Below, piece by piece: positions 1 through 8,333 of a stretch of 23,234 nucleotides of DNA (position 1 is its first letter; every line of letters begins with the position of its first letter). The notes beneath the pieces were generated by a model. That model did not search any database and was not told the DNA's origin. It saw nothing but the letters and a program-made list of their open reading frames with translations. The stretch covers positions 1 through 23,234 of the forward strand of contig CACPDA010000013.1 of the NCBI GenBank assembly GCA_902632515.1, in the 5' to 3' direction. The DNA comes from an uncultured Pelagibacteraceae bacterium. GTDB lineage: Bacteria; Pseudomonadota; Alphaproteobacteria; Pelagibacterales; Pelagibacteraceae. A program made the position numbers and the translations under genes.

Positions 1-1
1 A

Positions 2-1132
2 TTACCAAAGAATTTTAAAGTTATTGCTTCAAGCCAAAATTCTAGGTTTGCAATTGTTGCAAATGAACTTAAAAATTTTTATGGAGTTCAATTTCATCCT
101 GAGGTAACTCACACGAATAATGGTAAAATATTGATAAGAAATTTCATTTTTTTAATATGCAAAATAAAAAAGAATTGGTCTGCAAAAAATCAAAAGATTA
201 AATTAATAAGGGAAGTAAAAAGTCAAGTTGGAAAAGATAAAGTAATTTGTGCATTATCTGGTGGTGTTGATAGTAGTGTAGTAGCTCAATTATTAAATAA
301 AGCTATTGGTAAAAAATTATATTGTATTTTTGTTAATACAGGATTGTTGAGAAAAAATGAGGAAAAACAAGTTGTAGATACATTTAAAAAGAAATTGAGG
401 ATTAATTTGATTCATGTGAATGCTGAAAAAGAATTTATTGGAAGTTTAAAAAATATTTCGGATCCCGAAAAAAAAAGAAAGTTAATAGGAAACCTTTTTA
501 TAAAAATTTTTGAAAGATATGCAAAGAAAATAAAGAATGTTAAATTTTTAGCTCAAGGAACCCTTTATCCTGATTTAATTGAGAGTAAATCGGTCACAGG
601 AAGTCAAACTTCTAAGATTAAGTCTCACCATAATGTAGGAGGATTACCAAAAAAAATGAAATTAAAACTTATTGAACCACTTAAATTTTTATTTAAAGAT
701 GAGGTAAGAAGATTAGGATTGGAGCTTAATCTAAGTAAAGAAATAATTACACGACACCCTTTTCCTGGTCCAGGCTTAGCAATTAGAATTCCAGGGACAA
801 TAACAAAAGAAAAAATAAGGATTTTAAAAGAGGCTGATTTTTACTTTATCGAGGCATTAAAAGATCATGGACTTTACAATAAAATTTGGCAAGCTTATGC
901 AGCTTTACTGCCAGTTAAAACCGTCGGCGTTATGGGAGACAATCGTACGTATGAATACTTATGTCTACTAAGAGCAATAACATCTGAGGATGGTATGACT
1001 GCTGATTTTTATGATTTTAAAAAATCATTTATTCAAATGATTTCAAATAAAATTGTAAATAGCATAAGAGGAATAAATAGAGTAGTTTATGATGTTACAT
1101 CTAAACCACCGAGTACTATTGAGTTAGAATGA
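2..1132 (+). CDS. guaA: GMP synthase (glutamine-hydrolysing), 5'-truncated by window edge
   Basis: GuaA converts XMP to GMP with glutamine and ATP. The frame is open from base 2, so the gene enters from outside the window and the in-frame TTG at 131 is not its start. Bases 86-112 encode GVQFHPEVT; its His (95-97) and Glu (101-103) complete the catalytic triad of the class I glutamine amidotransferase domain, whose Cys part lies upstream. The PP-loop SGGVDSS at about 254-274 marks the ATP-pyrophosphatase domain, and [15 protein letters not shown] followed by the C-terminal [11 protein letters not shown] is typical of the GMP synthase dimerisation domain. The stop overlaps the panB start (ATGA), so the two are probably co-translated. 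Identification is secure; only the N-terminal amidotransferase part is missing. Confidence 0.97.
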   Translation, partial: LPKNFKVIASSQNSRFAIVANELKNFYGVQFHPEVTHTNNGKILIRNFIFLICKIKKNWSAKNQKIKLIREVKSQVGKDKVICALSGGVDSSVVAQLLNKAIGKKLYCIFVNTGLLRKNEEKQVVDTFKKKLRINLIHVNAEKEFIGSLKNISDPEKKRKLIGNLFIKIFERYAKKIKNVKFLAQGTLYPDLIESKSVTGSQTSKIKSHHNVGGLPKKMKLKLIEPLKFLFKDEVRRLGLELNLSKEIITRHPFPGPGLAIRIPGTITKEKIRILKEADFYFIEALKDHGLYNKIWQAYAALLPVKTVGVMGDNRTYEYLCLLRAITSEDGMTADFYDFKKSFIQMISNKIVNSIRGINRVVYDVTSKPPSTIELE

Positions 1133-1902
1133 ACAAAATAAGAAAAATAATTAAAAAAAAAAATAAATCTAAAATAGTTTGTCTTACCGCTTATTCGAAA
1201 AATATAGCTGAGGAAGTAGATAAATACGTTGATATTGTTTTGGTAGGAGATTCTTTAGGATCAGTATTGTACAATTACCCTACCACAAGAAAAGTAACTA
1301 TTACGGAAATGATTAATCATTCTAAAAGTGTACGCCAAGGTGTTAAAAAAAGTTTAATGGTAGTTGATATGCCTTATAGAACTTATAATACAAAAAGTTT
1401 GGCTTTAAAAAATGCAAAAAAAATTTTAAAAGAAACAAAATGTGATGCCTTAAAATTAGAAGGTGGAAAAAAGATCATTAAACAAATAAAGTTTTTAATA
1501 AAAAATAAAATTCCAGTTATGGGTCATATTGGATTATTACCTCAGTCTGTTAAGGGAAAATTTAAATCAAAAGGAAAAAATGAAAGAGAAATAAATCAAT
1601 TAATAAATGATGCAAACTTACTTGAAAAAAATGGGGTTTTTGCAATTGTTTTAGAATGTGTTAAATCACAAATAGCAAAAAAAATTACTCAAAACTTGAA
1701 CATTCCAACTATTGGGATTGGATCATCGGTAAACTGCGATGGTCAAGTCCTTGTTACAGATGATCTTCTTGGTTTAAATGAAACAAAAATAAAATTTGTT
1801 AAAAAATTTTTGAATATAAAAAAATATATAAATCTTGGTTTAAAAAAATATGCTTCAGATGTAAGATCTAAAAAGTATCCATCTAAAAAACATTCGTATT
1901 AA
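1129..1902 (+). CDS. panB: 3-methyl-2-oxobutanoate hydroxymethyltransferase (ketopantoate synthesis)
   Basis: PanB transfers a hydroxymethyl group from 5,10-methylene-THF to 2-oxoisovalerate, the first step of pantothenate/CoA synthesis in the cytoplasm. The 257-residue length is usual. Visible family motifs are VGDSLG (D41, Mg ligand), VVDMPY (D80, second Mg ligand), [13 protein letters not shown] and [15 protein letters not shown]. The start ATG overlaps the guaA stop by four bases, so no separate promoter is expected. Its 3' end overlaps the convergent TerC-family gene by four bases. It uses the same methylene-THF pool that the glycine cleavage genes in this window supply. The C-terminus is lysine-rich ([10 protein letters not shown]), as expected in an AT-rich genome. 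Confidence 0.96.
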   Translation: MNKIRKIIKKKNKSKIVCLTAYSKNIAEEVDKYVDIVLVGDSLGSVLYNYPTTRKVTITEMINHSKSVRQGVKKSLMVVDMPYRTYNTKSLALKNAKKILKETKCDALKLEGGKKIIKQIKFLIKNKIPVMGHIGLLPQSVKGKFKSKGKNEREINQLINDANLLEKNGVFAIVLECVKSQIAKKITQNLNIPTIGIGSSVNCDGQVLVTDDLLGLNETKIKFVKKFLNIKKYINLGLKKYASDVRSKKYPSKKHSY

Positions 1903-2510
1903 AAGTATTTTTTAAATTGTTCATTTATTGACAAGATATCTAAATCCACAAGTCCGCCAATTACTAATTGAATTGCAACTAATAAAATGAAACCTAAGCC
2001 AATATAAACAATCCACAAATGTTTTTGAATATAGTTTGCAAGGTATGTTGCTAATGCACCAGTTAGAATGACTGAAAGTACAAGTCCAAAGATCATAAAA
2101 CCAAAATTACCTTTAGCCGCACCAACTACTCCAATTACATTATCAAAACTAATCATTATGTCTGCAAACAAAACTTTATAAACACTTTGTATAAAAGAAG
2201 GCTCTTTAGATTTTTTAGTTGGTGATTTTATCTTTTTAATTTCAAAGAGGTCTTTTCTCAAATCATTAACTATCCAAATTAAAAGTAGACCACCTAATAT
2301 TTTTATAAAATAGAATTCAAATAAGTAAGTAGCGAAAATTGCAAATATTACTTTGAAAATTAAAGCTCCTGCTACACCCCATAAAATTATTTGTTTTTTA
2401 TTTTTTGGAATAAAATTAGCTGAAATGACACCAATAATTATCGCATTATCTGCGGTTAAGATAATTGTAATGAAAATAATTTGAGCTAATATAAGTAGTT
2501 CTTCTAACAA
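1899..2510 (-). CDS. TerC-family integral membrane protein
   Basis: A 203-residue polytopic inner-membrane protein with about six to seven hydrophobic segments. Two DN-containing helices, TADNAII (D21, N22) and SFDNVIGV (D123, N124), occupy equivalent places in its two halves; this duplicated motif is the TerC/YjbE/YkoY hallmark. A charged cytosolic loop (about residues 84-105) separates the halves. Family members have been linked to metal ion export, notably manganese, and to tellurium resistance; the substrate here cannot be read. The start is TTG at 2510, which puts the first helix right at the N-terminus; the ATG just upstream is in another frame and closes within a few codons. No clear Shine-Dalgarno is seen. 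The gene is divergent from dctP and overlaps the panB 3' end by four bases. Confidence 0.85.
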   Translation of the reverse strand: MLEELLILAQIIFITIILTADNAIIIGVISANFIPKNKKQIILWGVAGALIFKVIFAIFATYLFEFYFIKILGGLLLIWIVNDLRKDLFEIKKIKSPTKKSKEPSFIQSVYKVLFADIMISFDNVIGVVGAAKGNFGFMIFGLVLSVILTGALATYLANYIQKHLWIVYIGLGFILLVAIQLVIGGLVDLDILSINEQFKKYF

Positions 2511-2623
2511 AGTAGAGACATAATAATTAATTTAAATAATAATTCAATCAAAAGTAGTATTATTTTTTTATTGATAATCTTTTTAATACATAATGAAATG
2601 AATAAAAAAAAAATGGAGGATAA
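2511..2623. promoter_or_regulatory. Divergent intergenic region between TerC gene and dctP
   Basis: This 113-base, very AT-rich gap must hold the promoters of both divergent genes. On the plus strand a TTGATA (2571-2576) and a CATAAT (2589-2594) resemble promoter hexamers, but their spacing is not canonical, so no promoter is assigned. The dctP start has a strong Shine-Dalgarno, GGAGG at 2615-2619, four bases before the ATG at 2624. It is one of only two textbook ribosome-binding sites in the window and fits high expression of a periplasmic binding protein. Confidence 0.6.
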
Positions 2624-3595
2624 ATGAAGTTTATTAAATATTTATTTACTATTTTAGTTTCAATAATTTTGTCAATTAATGTTGCTAATGCAGAAAAATG
2701 GGACATGGCTCTAGCTTATGGAGCTGGAAATTTTCATTCTGCTAATGCAGCTGAATTTGCAAAAAATGTAACTGAAAAAAGTGGAGGTAAGTTAACAATT
2801 GTTACTCATCCTGGTGGTTCGTTATTTAAAGGTGGAGAAATCTTCAGAGCAGTAAGAACTGGTCAAGCTCAGATAGGTGAAAGATTTATGTCAGCTTTAG
2901 GTAAAGAAGATCCATTATTAGAGGTAGACTCTCAACCATTCTTAGCAACATCTTATGCTGATGCTATGAAATTATATAAAGCATCAAAAGCTGAAATTGT
3001 TAAGGGATTAGATGAGAAGGGTTTAGTATTTCTTTATGCAGTACCATGGCCTGCACAAGGTTTATACAGTAAAAAGGAAATTAATTCTGTCGATGATCTA
3101 AAAGGTTTAAAATTTAGAGCATATAATTCTGCGACTATTAGAATTGCAGAATTAACTGGAATGGCTCCAACAAAAATTGAAGCTGCTGAAATAAGTCAGG
3201 CATTTTCTACTGGAGCTGTAGAGAGTATGATCACATCACCAACTACTGGAAAAAATTCTAAAATTTGGGAAAATGGTGTGAAGTACTTTTACGATATAGC
3301 GGCATGGTTTCCAAAAAATATGATAATTGTTAATAAGGATGCTTGGAATAAACTTGATAAAGCTACTCAAGATTTAGTTATGAAACAAGCAGCTTTAGCA
3401 GAGAGAAAAGGCTGGCAATTATCTAAACAAGGTAATGTTGGAGATAAAAAAGCTCTAGCAAACGCTGGAATGGTAGTGGGCAAAGTAAACTCTTCTTTGC
3501 AAGCTCATTTTGAAAAAGTTGGACAGACTATGGCTAAAGAGTGGTCTGATAAAGCTGGATCAAGAGGAGCTGCTGTTTTATCAGCATATAAATAA
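2624..3595 (+). CDS. dctP: TRAP transporter periplasmic substrate-binding protein (DctP family)
   Basis: This is the extracytoplasmic receptor of a TRAP transporter, which delivers an organic acid to the DctQ-DctM membrane pair for sodium-driven uptake. It has 323 residues, a signal peptide with likely cleavage after VANA (residue 23), and the DctP fold signatures GGSLFKGGEIFRAVRTG, QPFLATSY and GLKFRAYNSATIRIAELTG. R165 in the last motif sits where family receptors carry the arginine that salt-bridges the substrate carboxylate. The start has a strong GGAGG site. All three pxp genes lie just downstream, so 5-oxoproline (pyroglutamate) is the best substrate guess; pyroglutamate-binding DctP proteins are known from Bordetella. 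Keto acids or other carboxylates remain possible. A hairpin separates it from dctQ. Confidence 0.93.
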   Translation: MKFIKYLFTILVSIILSINVANAEKWDMALAYGAGNFHSANAAEFAKNVTEKSGGKLTIVTHPGGSLFKGGEIFRAVRTGQAQIGERFMSALGKEDPLLEVDSQPFLATSYADAMKLYKASKAEIVKGLDEKGLVFLYAVPWPAQGLYSKKEINSVDDLKGLKFRAYNSATIRIAELTGMAPTKIEAAEISQAFSTGAVESMITSPTTGKNSKIWENGVKYFYDIAAWFPKNMIIVNKDAWNKLDKATQDLVMKQAALAERKGWQLSKQGNVGDKKALANAGMVVGKVNSSLQAHFEKVGQTMAKEWSDKAGSRGAAVLSAYK

Positions 3596-3605
3596 ATAAT
3601 CTTAC

Positions 3606-3633
3606 TTAAGGCCACTTTGATAAGTGGCCTTAA
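3606..3633 (+). terminator. Perfect stem-loop between dctP and dctQ (processing or attenuation site)
   Basis: TTAAGGCCACTT (3606-3617) and AAGTGGCCTTAA (3622-3633) form a perfect 12-bp stem with loop TGAT. It begins ten bases after the dctP stop and ends six bases before the dctQ start. No U-run follows (AATCAA), so it is not a classical strong terminator. Hairpins at this place in binding-protein operons usually stabilise the receptor mRNA or reduce read-through, giving more receptor than membrane subunits. Confidence 0.75.
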
Positions 3634-3639
3634 ATCAAT

Positions 3640-4122
3640 ATGTTTAAATCTTTAGATAAAAACTTAAATAAACTTTATAAATTTTCTGGTTATATTGCTG
3701 CAATATTTTTAATTTTTGTAGCAGTTTTTATATTAATTGGTATTTCATCACGAATATTTGGTTTTTATATTAGAGGTTTAGCCGAATACTCTGGATATTG
3801 TATGGCCTCAGCATCTTTTTTTGCATTAGCTTTTACATTTGTGGAAAGCGGTCATATAAGAATTACTCTTTTTTTAGAAAAGTTATCAGGCCTTAAAAAA
3901 AGAATAGTTGAAATATGGTGTCTAACTATAGCTAGTTTTTTCGCTGGATATTTAGCTTTTTATTTTATTAAAATGTTAATCATTTCTTATAAGTTTCAAG
4001 AAAGAAGTGAGGGAGCAGATGAGATCTTAATTTGGATACCACAAACTAGTGTAGCTATAGGATCCTCAATATTTTTTATAAGTGTTTTTCACCAATTTAT
4101 TCTAAAGATCAAAGAGAATTAA
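3640..4122 (+). CDS. dctQ: TRAP transporter small permease subunit (DctQ family)
   Basis: A 160-residue inner-membrane protein with four hydrophobic helices (about residues 14-36, 47-67, 88-110 and 133-155), the DctQ topology. The segment EYSGYCMASASFFALAFTFVE followed by GHIRIT resembles the conserved second-helix region of DctQ proteins. It pairs with DctM to form the membrane part of the transporter. The start ATG lies six bases after a stable hairpin and has no clear Shine-Dalgarno, unlike dctP, suggesting lower translation than the receptor. The stop is directly followed by the dctM start with no gap, so the two are surely co-translated. Confidence 0.9.
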   Translation: MFKSLDKNLNKLYKFSGYIAAIFLIFVAVFILIGISSRIFGFYIRGLAEYSGYCMASASFFALAFTFVESGHIRITLFLEKLSGLKKRIVEIWCLTIASFFAGYLAFYFIKMLIISYKFQERSEGADEILIWIPQTSVAIGSSIFFISVFHQFILKIKEN

Positions 4123-5433
4123 ATGCCTGAGATTCTTTTAACAATTTTTTTTATAAGTGTTTTATTATTTTTTTTAGGCTCAGGTATTTGGGTTGCTTTG
4201 AGTATGATTGGTGTATCTGCAATTGGAATGATGTTATTTACGTCCAGACCCGTAGGAGATGCAATGGCCACAACAATATGGGGAACATCATCTTCTTGGA
4301 CTTTAACTGCATTACCATTATTTGTATGGATGGGAGAAATATTATTTAGAACAAAATTATCTGAAAATTTGTTTAAGGGTCTGGCCCCATGGATGCAAAA
4401 ACTCCCAGGAGGATTAATTCATGTAAACGTTGTTGGTTGTGCGTTGTTTGCTGCTATTTCAGGTTCTTCAGCAGCTACTGTTGCAACAGTAGGCAAAATG
4501 TCAATTCCTGAATTAAGAAAACGAAATTATCCAGAAAAAATATTACTTGGTAGTTTGGCTGGATCTGGCACATTAGGTCTATTAATTCCACCATCTATCA
4601 TTTTAATTATCTATGGAGTTGCAGTTCAAGAATCCATAGCCAAATTATTTATTGCTGGAATTATTCCAGGGATAATGATTGCTTTAATTTTTATGTCTTA
4701 TGTAATTATTTGGTCATTATTTAACAAAAAAGATATGCCAAAAATTAATGAAGAATATTCATTTTTAGAAAAAGTAAAAAGATCTAAACAACTTTTGCCT
4801 GTAATAATATTAATCTCAGCAGTAATTGGATCTATTTACACTGGGATAGCAACAGCAACAGAGGCTGCATCTTTGGGAGTTGTTGGGGCTTTAATGTTAT
4901 CTTATTTTCAAAAAAGCTTAAATTTAGAGACATTTAGATCATCTTTACTAGGCGCAACAAAAACATCCTGTATGATTGCTTTTATTTTAGCAGGCTCAAC
5001 ATTTCTATCTTTAGCAATGGGTTTTACAGGTTTACCAAGAAATTTAGCAATATGGATTCAAAATATGGATTTATCACCTTATGTTTTAATTTTTGTATTA
5101 ATGATCTTTTATATAATTTTAGGAATGTTTCTCGATGGAATATCAGCTGTGGTATTAACAATGGCAATTATAGAACCAATGATTAGACAAGCTGGTTTTG
5201 ATATGATTTGGTTTGGAATATTCTTGGTAATTGTAGTAGAGATGGCTCAAATAACTCCACCTGTAGGATTTAATTTATTTGTTCTTCAAGGTATGGCCAA
5301 TAAAGATATGGGTTATATTGCAAGAAGCGCTTTTCCATTATTTTTATTAATGGTATTAGCAGTAATTCTAGTTGTTATTTTTCCAGAAATTGCTTTATGG
5401 ATGCCTGAACAAATGGTTAAAAATTTAAATTAA
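4123..5433 (+). CDS. dctM: TRAP transporter large permease subunit (DctM family)
   Basis: The 436-residue protein is the transport-catalysing membrane subunit and is almost wholly hydrophobic. DctM signatures are GSSAATVATVGKMSIPEL, GSLAGSGTLGLLIPPSI, ATATEAASLGVVGAL and the C-terminal ITPPVGFNLFVLQG. The two internal halves each carry a G-x-x-x-P-P or T-P-P-type re-entrant loop typical of the ion transporter superfamily. It abuts dctQ without spacing. Its 3' end overlaps the convergent TPR gene by four bases, leaving no room for a separate terminator. Function as a TRAP subunit is secure; the substrate is inferred from the adjacent pxp genes. Confidence 0.95.
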   Translation: MPEILLTIFFISVLLFFLGSGIWVALSMIGVSAIGMMLFTSRPVGDAMATTIWGTSSSWTLTALPLFVWMGEILFRTKLSENLFKGLAPWMQKLPGGLIHVNVVGCALFAAISGSSAATVATVGKMSIPELRKRNYPEKILLGSLAGSGTLGLLIPPSIILIIYGVAVQESIAKLFIAGIIPGIMIALIFMSYVIIWSLFNKKDMPKINEEYSFLEKVKRSKQLLPVIILISAVIGSIYTGIATATEAASLGVVGALMLSYFQKSLNLETFRSSLLGATKTSCMIAFILAGSTFLSLAMGFTGLPRNLAIWIQNMDLSPYVLIFVLMIFYIILGMFLDGISAVVLTMAIIEPMIRQAGFDMIWFGIFLVIVVEMAQITPPVGFNLFVLQGMANKDMGYIARSAFPLFLLMVLAVILVVIFPEIALWMPEQMVKNLN

Positions 5434-5924
5434 TATTTAGATACTTTTTCACCAGCTATAATAGCTTTAAGATCATCATATTCTTTACAATTGCAACTTT
5501 TTAAAACTTCAAGTCTTTCAATTGCAAGATTGTGCCTATTTGTTGCAACATATAATTCTCCAAGATATTCATTTATACCAACATGTTTTGGATCAATTGC
5601 TAAACCTTGAAGATAATATTTTTCACCATTTTCATAGTCCCCAAGTTTTCTGGTAGTGAATCCTAAGTAATTTAAAGTATTAGCTTTATTAGGAAATTTT
5701 TTATTAGACTTAATTAATAATTTTTGAGCTTTTTCATATCTTTTTTTTGCTTTATCTAATTTGTCATTTTGTTCAAATTTCTTTGCAGCATTAATATGTG
5801 AAACTGCCATATCATATTGAGTTTTGGTTTTAGATGAGCCGCTGTCACTTGACCCTGCAGCAAAAGCATTAAATGTTAATAATATTGACAGAAAAATAGG
5901 TACCAGTAATTTTTTGTTTATCAT
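5430..5924 (-). CDS. Secreted tetratricopeptide-repeat (TPR) protein
   Basis: This 164-residue protein has an N-terminal signal peptide (hydrophobic LLVPIFLSILLTFNAFA, likely cleaved near residue 22), a Ser/Gly-rich linker with SSDSGSS, and about three degenerate TPR units: residues 38-70 (AKKFEQNDKLDKAKKRYEKA), 77-110 (ANTLNYLGFTTRKLGDYENG) and 111-145 (HVGINEYLGELYVATNRHNL). TPRs are helical protein-binding scaffolds, so a periplasmic partner-binding role is likely but no function can be assigned. Its ATG overlaps the pxpA stop (ATGA), so it is in the pxpA transcript, and it is convergent with dctM. A pair of cysteines (CNC) near the C-terminus might form a disulfide or bind metal. Confidence 0.8.
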   Translation of the reverse strand: MINKKLLVPIFLSILLTFNAFAAGSSDSGSSKTKTQYDMAVSHINAAKKFEQNDKLDKAKKRYEKAQKLLIKSNKKFPNKANTLNYLGFTTRKLGDYENGEKYYLQGLAIDPKHVGINEYLGELYVATNRHNLAIERLEVLKSCNCKEYDDLKAIIAGEKVSKY

Positions 5925-6694
5925 ATAAATTTTTTCATTTTATTTAAGTTTGTTAATTTCATTCCGTTCTTTAGCAAATTATTTCGTATTGATTTAGCAG
6001 TTGCTAATGAACTCATGTTATCACCATGTATGCATACAGAGTCTATTTCACAAGATATTTGTTTCCCACTGTGACAATTAAGCGACTGAGTTTTTACCAT
6101 TTTTAAAACATGATTTTGAGCTTCTTCTGGATCAGTGATTAAAGCATATGACTTTTTTCTTGATACTAAATTTCCATCGTCCTCATAATTCCTATCTGCA
6201 AATATCTCACAAGCAATTTTCATGTCATACTTTTTTGCAGCTTCCTCCATTTTAGATCCTGTTGGAACTAAATATATTAAATCTTTACTTATTCCTTTTA
6301 TAGTTTTTGCTAAAGTAGTGGCTAACTCTATATCTTCACATGCCATATTATTTAAAGCTCCATGTGGCTTCATATGTGATACATGTTCACCATGTTTCAT
6401 AGCTATTTTTTGTAGAATTTCATATTGTTCAACAATAAGTTTTGATATTTCAGAGGAACTTAAATTTATTCTTTCTCTCCCAAAATTTTCAGGATCATTA
6501 AAAGAGGGATGAGCACCTATACTAACTCCGTTTTTTTTTGAAATTTTTACAACTTCATTCATTGTTTCTTCATCTCCTGCATGGTAACCACAAGCAACAT
6601 TTGCCGAATTCACAATCTCTAATAAATCTGGGTCATGTTTATTTGAATGATGTTTTGATTTTTCACCTAAATCACAATTTATATTAATTTCCAT
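5921..6694 (-). CDS. pxpA: 5-oxoprolinase subunit A (LamB/YcsF family)
   Basis: PxpA works with PxpB and PxpC as the ATP-dependent prokaryotic 5-oxoprolinase that opens 5-oxo-L-proline to glutamate. Family motifs are ININCDLGE at the N-terminus, SANVACGYHAGDEETM, GAHPSFND with FGRERI, HMKPHGALNN and, near the end, CIHGDN. I chose the ATG at 6694 because MEININCDLGE aligns with the family N-terminus; in-frame ATGs at 6700 and 6718 give 2 or 8 more residues. A -10-like TATACT on this strand (6714-6709) would place transcription near 6700-6702, against the 6718 start. Unusually for this system, pxpA faces away from pxpBC and is followed by a TPR gene. No Shine-Dalgarno is seen. Confidence 0.93.
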   Translation of the reverse strand: MEININCDLGEKSKHHSNKHDPDLLEIVNSANVACGYHAGDEETMNEVVKISKKNGVSIGAHPSFNDPENFGRERINLSSSEISKLIVEQYEILQKIAMKHGEHVSHMKPHGALNNMACEDIELATTLAKTIKGISKDLIYLVPTGSKMEEAAKKYDMKIACEIFADRNYEDDGNLVSRKKSYALITDPEEAQNHVLKMVKTQSLNCHSGKQISCEIDSVCIHGDNMSSLATAKSIRNNLLKNGMKLTNLNKMKKFI

Positions 6695-6708
6695 AGTCAT
6701 AATTTCTA

Positions 6709-6716
6709 AGTATAAC
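6709..6716. promoter_or_regulatory. Overlapping divergent -10 elements between pxpA and pxpB
   Basis: The plus strand reads TATAAC at 6711-6716, six bases before the pxpB ATG (6722). The minus strand reads TATACT at 6714-6709, so transcription toward pxpA would begin near its ATGs at 6700 and 6694. The two boxes share the self-complementary TATA core at 6711-6714. A loose -35 match, TTTCCA, lies 17 bases upstream of the plus box (6688-6693). If real, both mRNAs would be leaderless or nearly so. This is inferred from sequence only. Confidence 0.5.
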
Positions 6717-6721
6717 ATGGC

Positions 6722-7396
6722 ATGATAAAAAATATATTAAATCTTGGTGACGCAGCTTTATATTGCGACTTTGGAAAAGATGTAAATAAAGAAACAAATA
6801 TTCAAGTTATAAGATATTTTAAAAGTATTCAAAATGAAGATATTGAAGGAATTAATAATCTTACTCCATCATATAATAAACTTATAATCTCATTTGATTT
6901 AAAAAAAACAAATTTTAAAGATCTTAAAAATATTATTGAAAATTTAACTGTTACTGACATTAATGACTTAAAAAATAAAAAAGTTGTAATTCCAGTCTGT
7001 ACACATGATAAATTTTCTTTAGATATAAAGAGGCTAGAGAAGATTTTAAATATAAGTCGAAACTATATTTATAAAAATTTTTTTAATAAAGAATTTTTTT
7101 GTTATATGACTGGCTTCATAGCAGGAATGCCATTTCTTGGAGATTTAGATAATAATATGAGAGCAAAACGTCTAGAAACACCAAGAGTTAAGGTTCCAAA
7201 AGGATCAGTTGGTTTAACAGAACAATTTGCAAATATTTATACTTACGAAAGTCCTGGCGGATGGAACATTATAGGCAATACACCACTAAATATTTTCGAC
7301 AATACAAAAGAAAAAGATCCAAATTTAATTAATCCAGGAGACACAATTACTTTTAAAGAAATCACAGAGGAACAATATCATAATTACAATGGCTAA
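6722..7396 (+). CDS. pxpB: 5-oxoprolinase subunit B (KipI / carboxyltransferase C-D family)
   Basis: PxpB is the KipI-like subunit that pairs with PxpC in the ATP-using half of 5-oxoprolinase. The 224-residue protein has an N-terminal alpha/beta region and the family's C-terminal cyclophilin-like domain with MTGFIAGMPFLGDLD, KRLETPRVKVPKGSVGL and YESPGGWNIIGNTPLNIFD. These match the GF-x-G-F...PR-x-x-VP-x-GSV...SPGGW-x-x-IG-x-T-P series of the family. The ATG is only 27 bases from the likely pxpA start on the other strand. Its 3' end overlaps pxpC by eight bases, so the two are translationally coupled. Older names are allophanate hydrolase subunit 1 or kinase inhibitor KipI; with pxpA present, 5-oxoprolinase is the better call. 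Confidence 0.93.
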   Translation: MIKNILNLGDAALYCDFGKDVNKETNIQVIRYFKSIQNEDIEGINNLTPSYNKLIISFDLKKTNFKDLKNIIENLTVTDINDLKNKKVVIPVCTHDKFSLDIKRLEKILNISRNYIYKNFFNKEFFCYMTGFIAGMPFLGDLDNNMRAKRLETPRVKVPKGSVGLTEQFANIYTYESPGGWNIIGNTPLNIFDNTKEKDPNLINPGDTITFKEITEEQYHNYNG

Positions 7397-8333
7397 AAAT
7401 TATTTTGAAATAATAAGATCAGGAATTAACACAACTTTTCAAGATCAAGGAAGAAAAAATCTATATCATATAGGCATACCATTTAGTGGTGCTATGGATA
7501 ATAGAAATTATCTATTAGCAAATAAGTTAGTAGGAAATAAATTAGACGATCCAGTTTTGGAATTTGCTTATCAAGGTCCTTTATTAAGATATCATGGAGA
7601 TACAATTAATATTGCAATAACTGGTAACGTAAATTTCAAAATTAAAAGAAATAAGATTATAATAGATGGTAATTGTTACCAAACATTTAATATTCAAGAT
7701 CGAGATGAGATAGATATAATTTCAACAAACAAATCTGTTTATGGATATTTAGGTATTGGCGGTGAAATAGATTTAAAATATCAATGGTCAAGTTGTTCAA
7801 TAAATACTAAAGCAAATATAGGTGCAAATGATGGAAAAAAATTTGAAGATAACCAGAGGATAAATATTTTAAAGATTAATCAAAATATAAATAATTATAA
7901 ATTAGATTACATAAATACTAAAATTGAAAACATAAGAATAATTAAAGGAACTAATTTTGATTATTTTTCAGAAAAAGGTAAAAAAATCTTTTTTGAAAAA
8001 GAATTTATTGTTTCGAAACTATCAGACCGTATGGGAATGCGATTAGAGGGACCCAAGATAGAAAATATAGTTGATACAAACATTAAATCTGAAGGATTAA
8101 TAAAAGGTGTAATTCAGGTACCAGCTGACGGTAATCCAATTATCATGTTGTCTGATCATGGAACTATAGGGGGATATCCTAAGATAGGAGTAGTTATAAG
8201 TGCAGACTATGACAAATTAGTACAACTTACCCCAGGATCAAAAATTAAATTTAAAGAGGTAGAATTATCTAGTGCAGAATCATTATTTAAATTGTATGAA
8301 TTGGAAACTCAAAATTTAATTTCTCGAATATAA
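7389..8333 (+). CDS. pxpC: 5-oxoprolinase subunit C (KipA / biotin-dependent carboxyltransferase-like)
   Basis: PxpC forms a complex with PxpB; together with PxpA they hydrolyse 5-oxoproline using ATP. The 314-residue length is normal. Motifs are GINTTFQDQGR at the N-terminus, GIPFSGAMDNRNYLLAN, DDPVLEFAYQGP, SDRMGMRLEGPKI, the cluster SEGLIKGVIQVPADGNPIIM, and HGTIGGYPKIGVVISAD. All are the expected KipA/AHS2 signatures in the right order. Its stop shares a base with the start of the downstream EamA gene (TAATG), so the transporter is in the same operon. Without pxpA nearby it could have been called a urea amidolyase-type carboxyltransferase; here that is unlikely. Confidence 0.94.
   Translation: MAKNYFEIIRSGINTTFQDQGRKNLYHIGIPFSGAMDNRNYLLANKLVGNKLDDPVLEFAYQGPLLRYHGDTINIAITGNVNFKIKRNKIIIDGNCYQTFNIQDRDEIDIISTNKSVYGYLGIGGEIDLKYQWSSCSINTKANIGANDGKKFEDNQRINILKINQNINNYKLDYINTKIENIRIIKGTNFDYFSEKGKKIFFEKEFIVSKLSDRMGMRLEGPKIENIVDTNIKSEGLIKGVIQVPADGNPIIMLSDHGTIGGYPKIGVVISADYDKLVQLTPGSKIKFKEVELSSAESLFKLYELETQNLISRI

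Noticed and set aside
131..133. TTG at 131 as the start of guaA
   Set aside because: The frame is open upstream to base 2 and encodes the GuaA amidotransferase motif FHPEV, so the gene continues from outside the window.
6222..6512. 96-codon plus-strand frame within pxpA
   Set aside because: It lies antisense to well-conserved PxpA motifs and its translation has no family features.
6716..6718. ATG at 6718 as the pxpA start
   Set aside because: It adds eight residues not seen in the family and lies upstream of the likely -10 on that strand.
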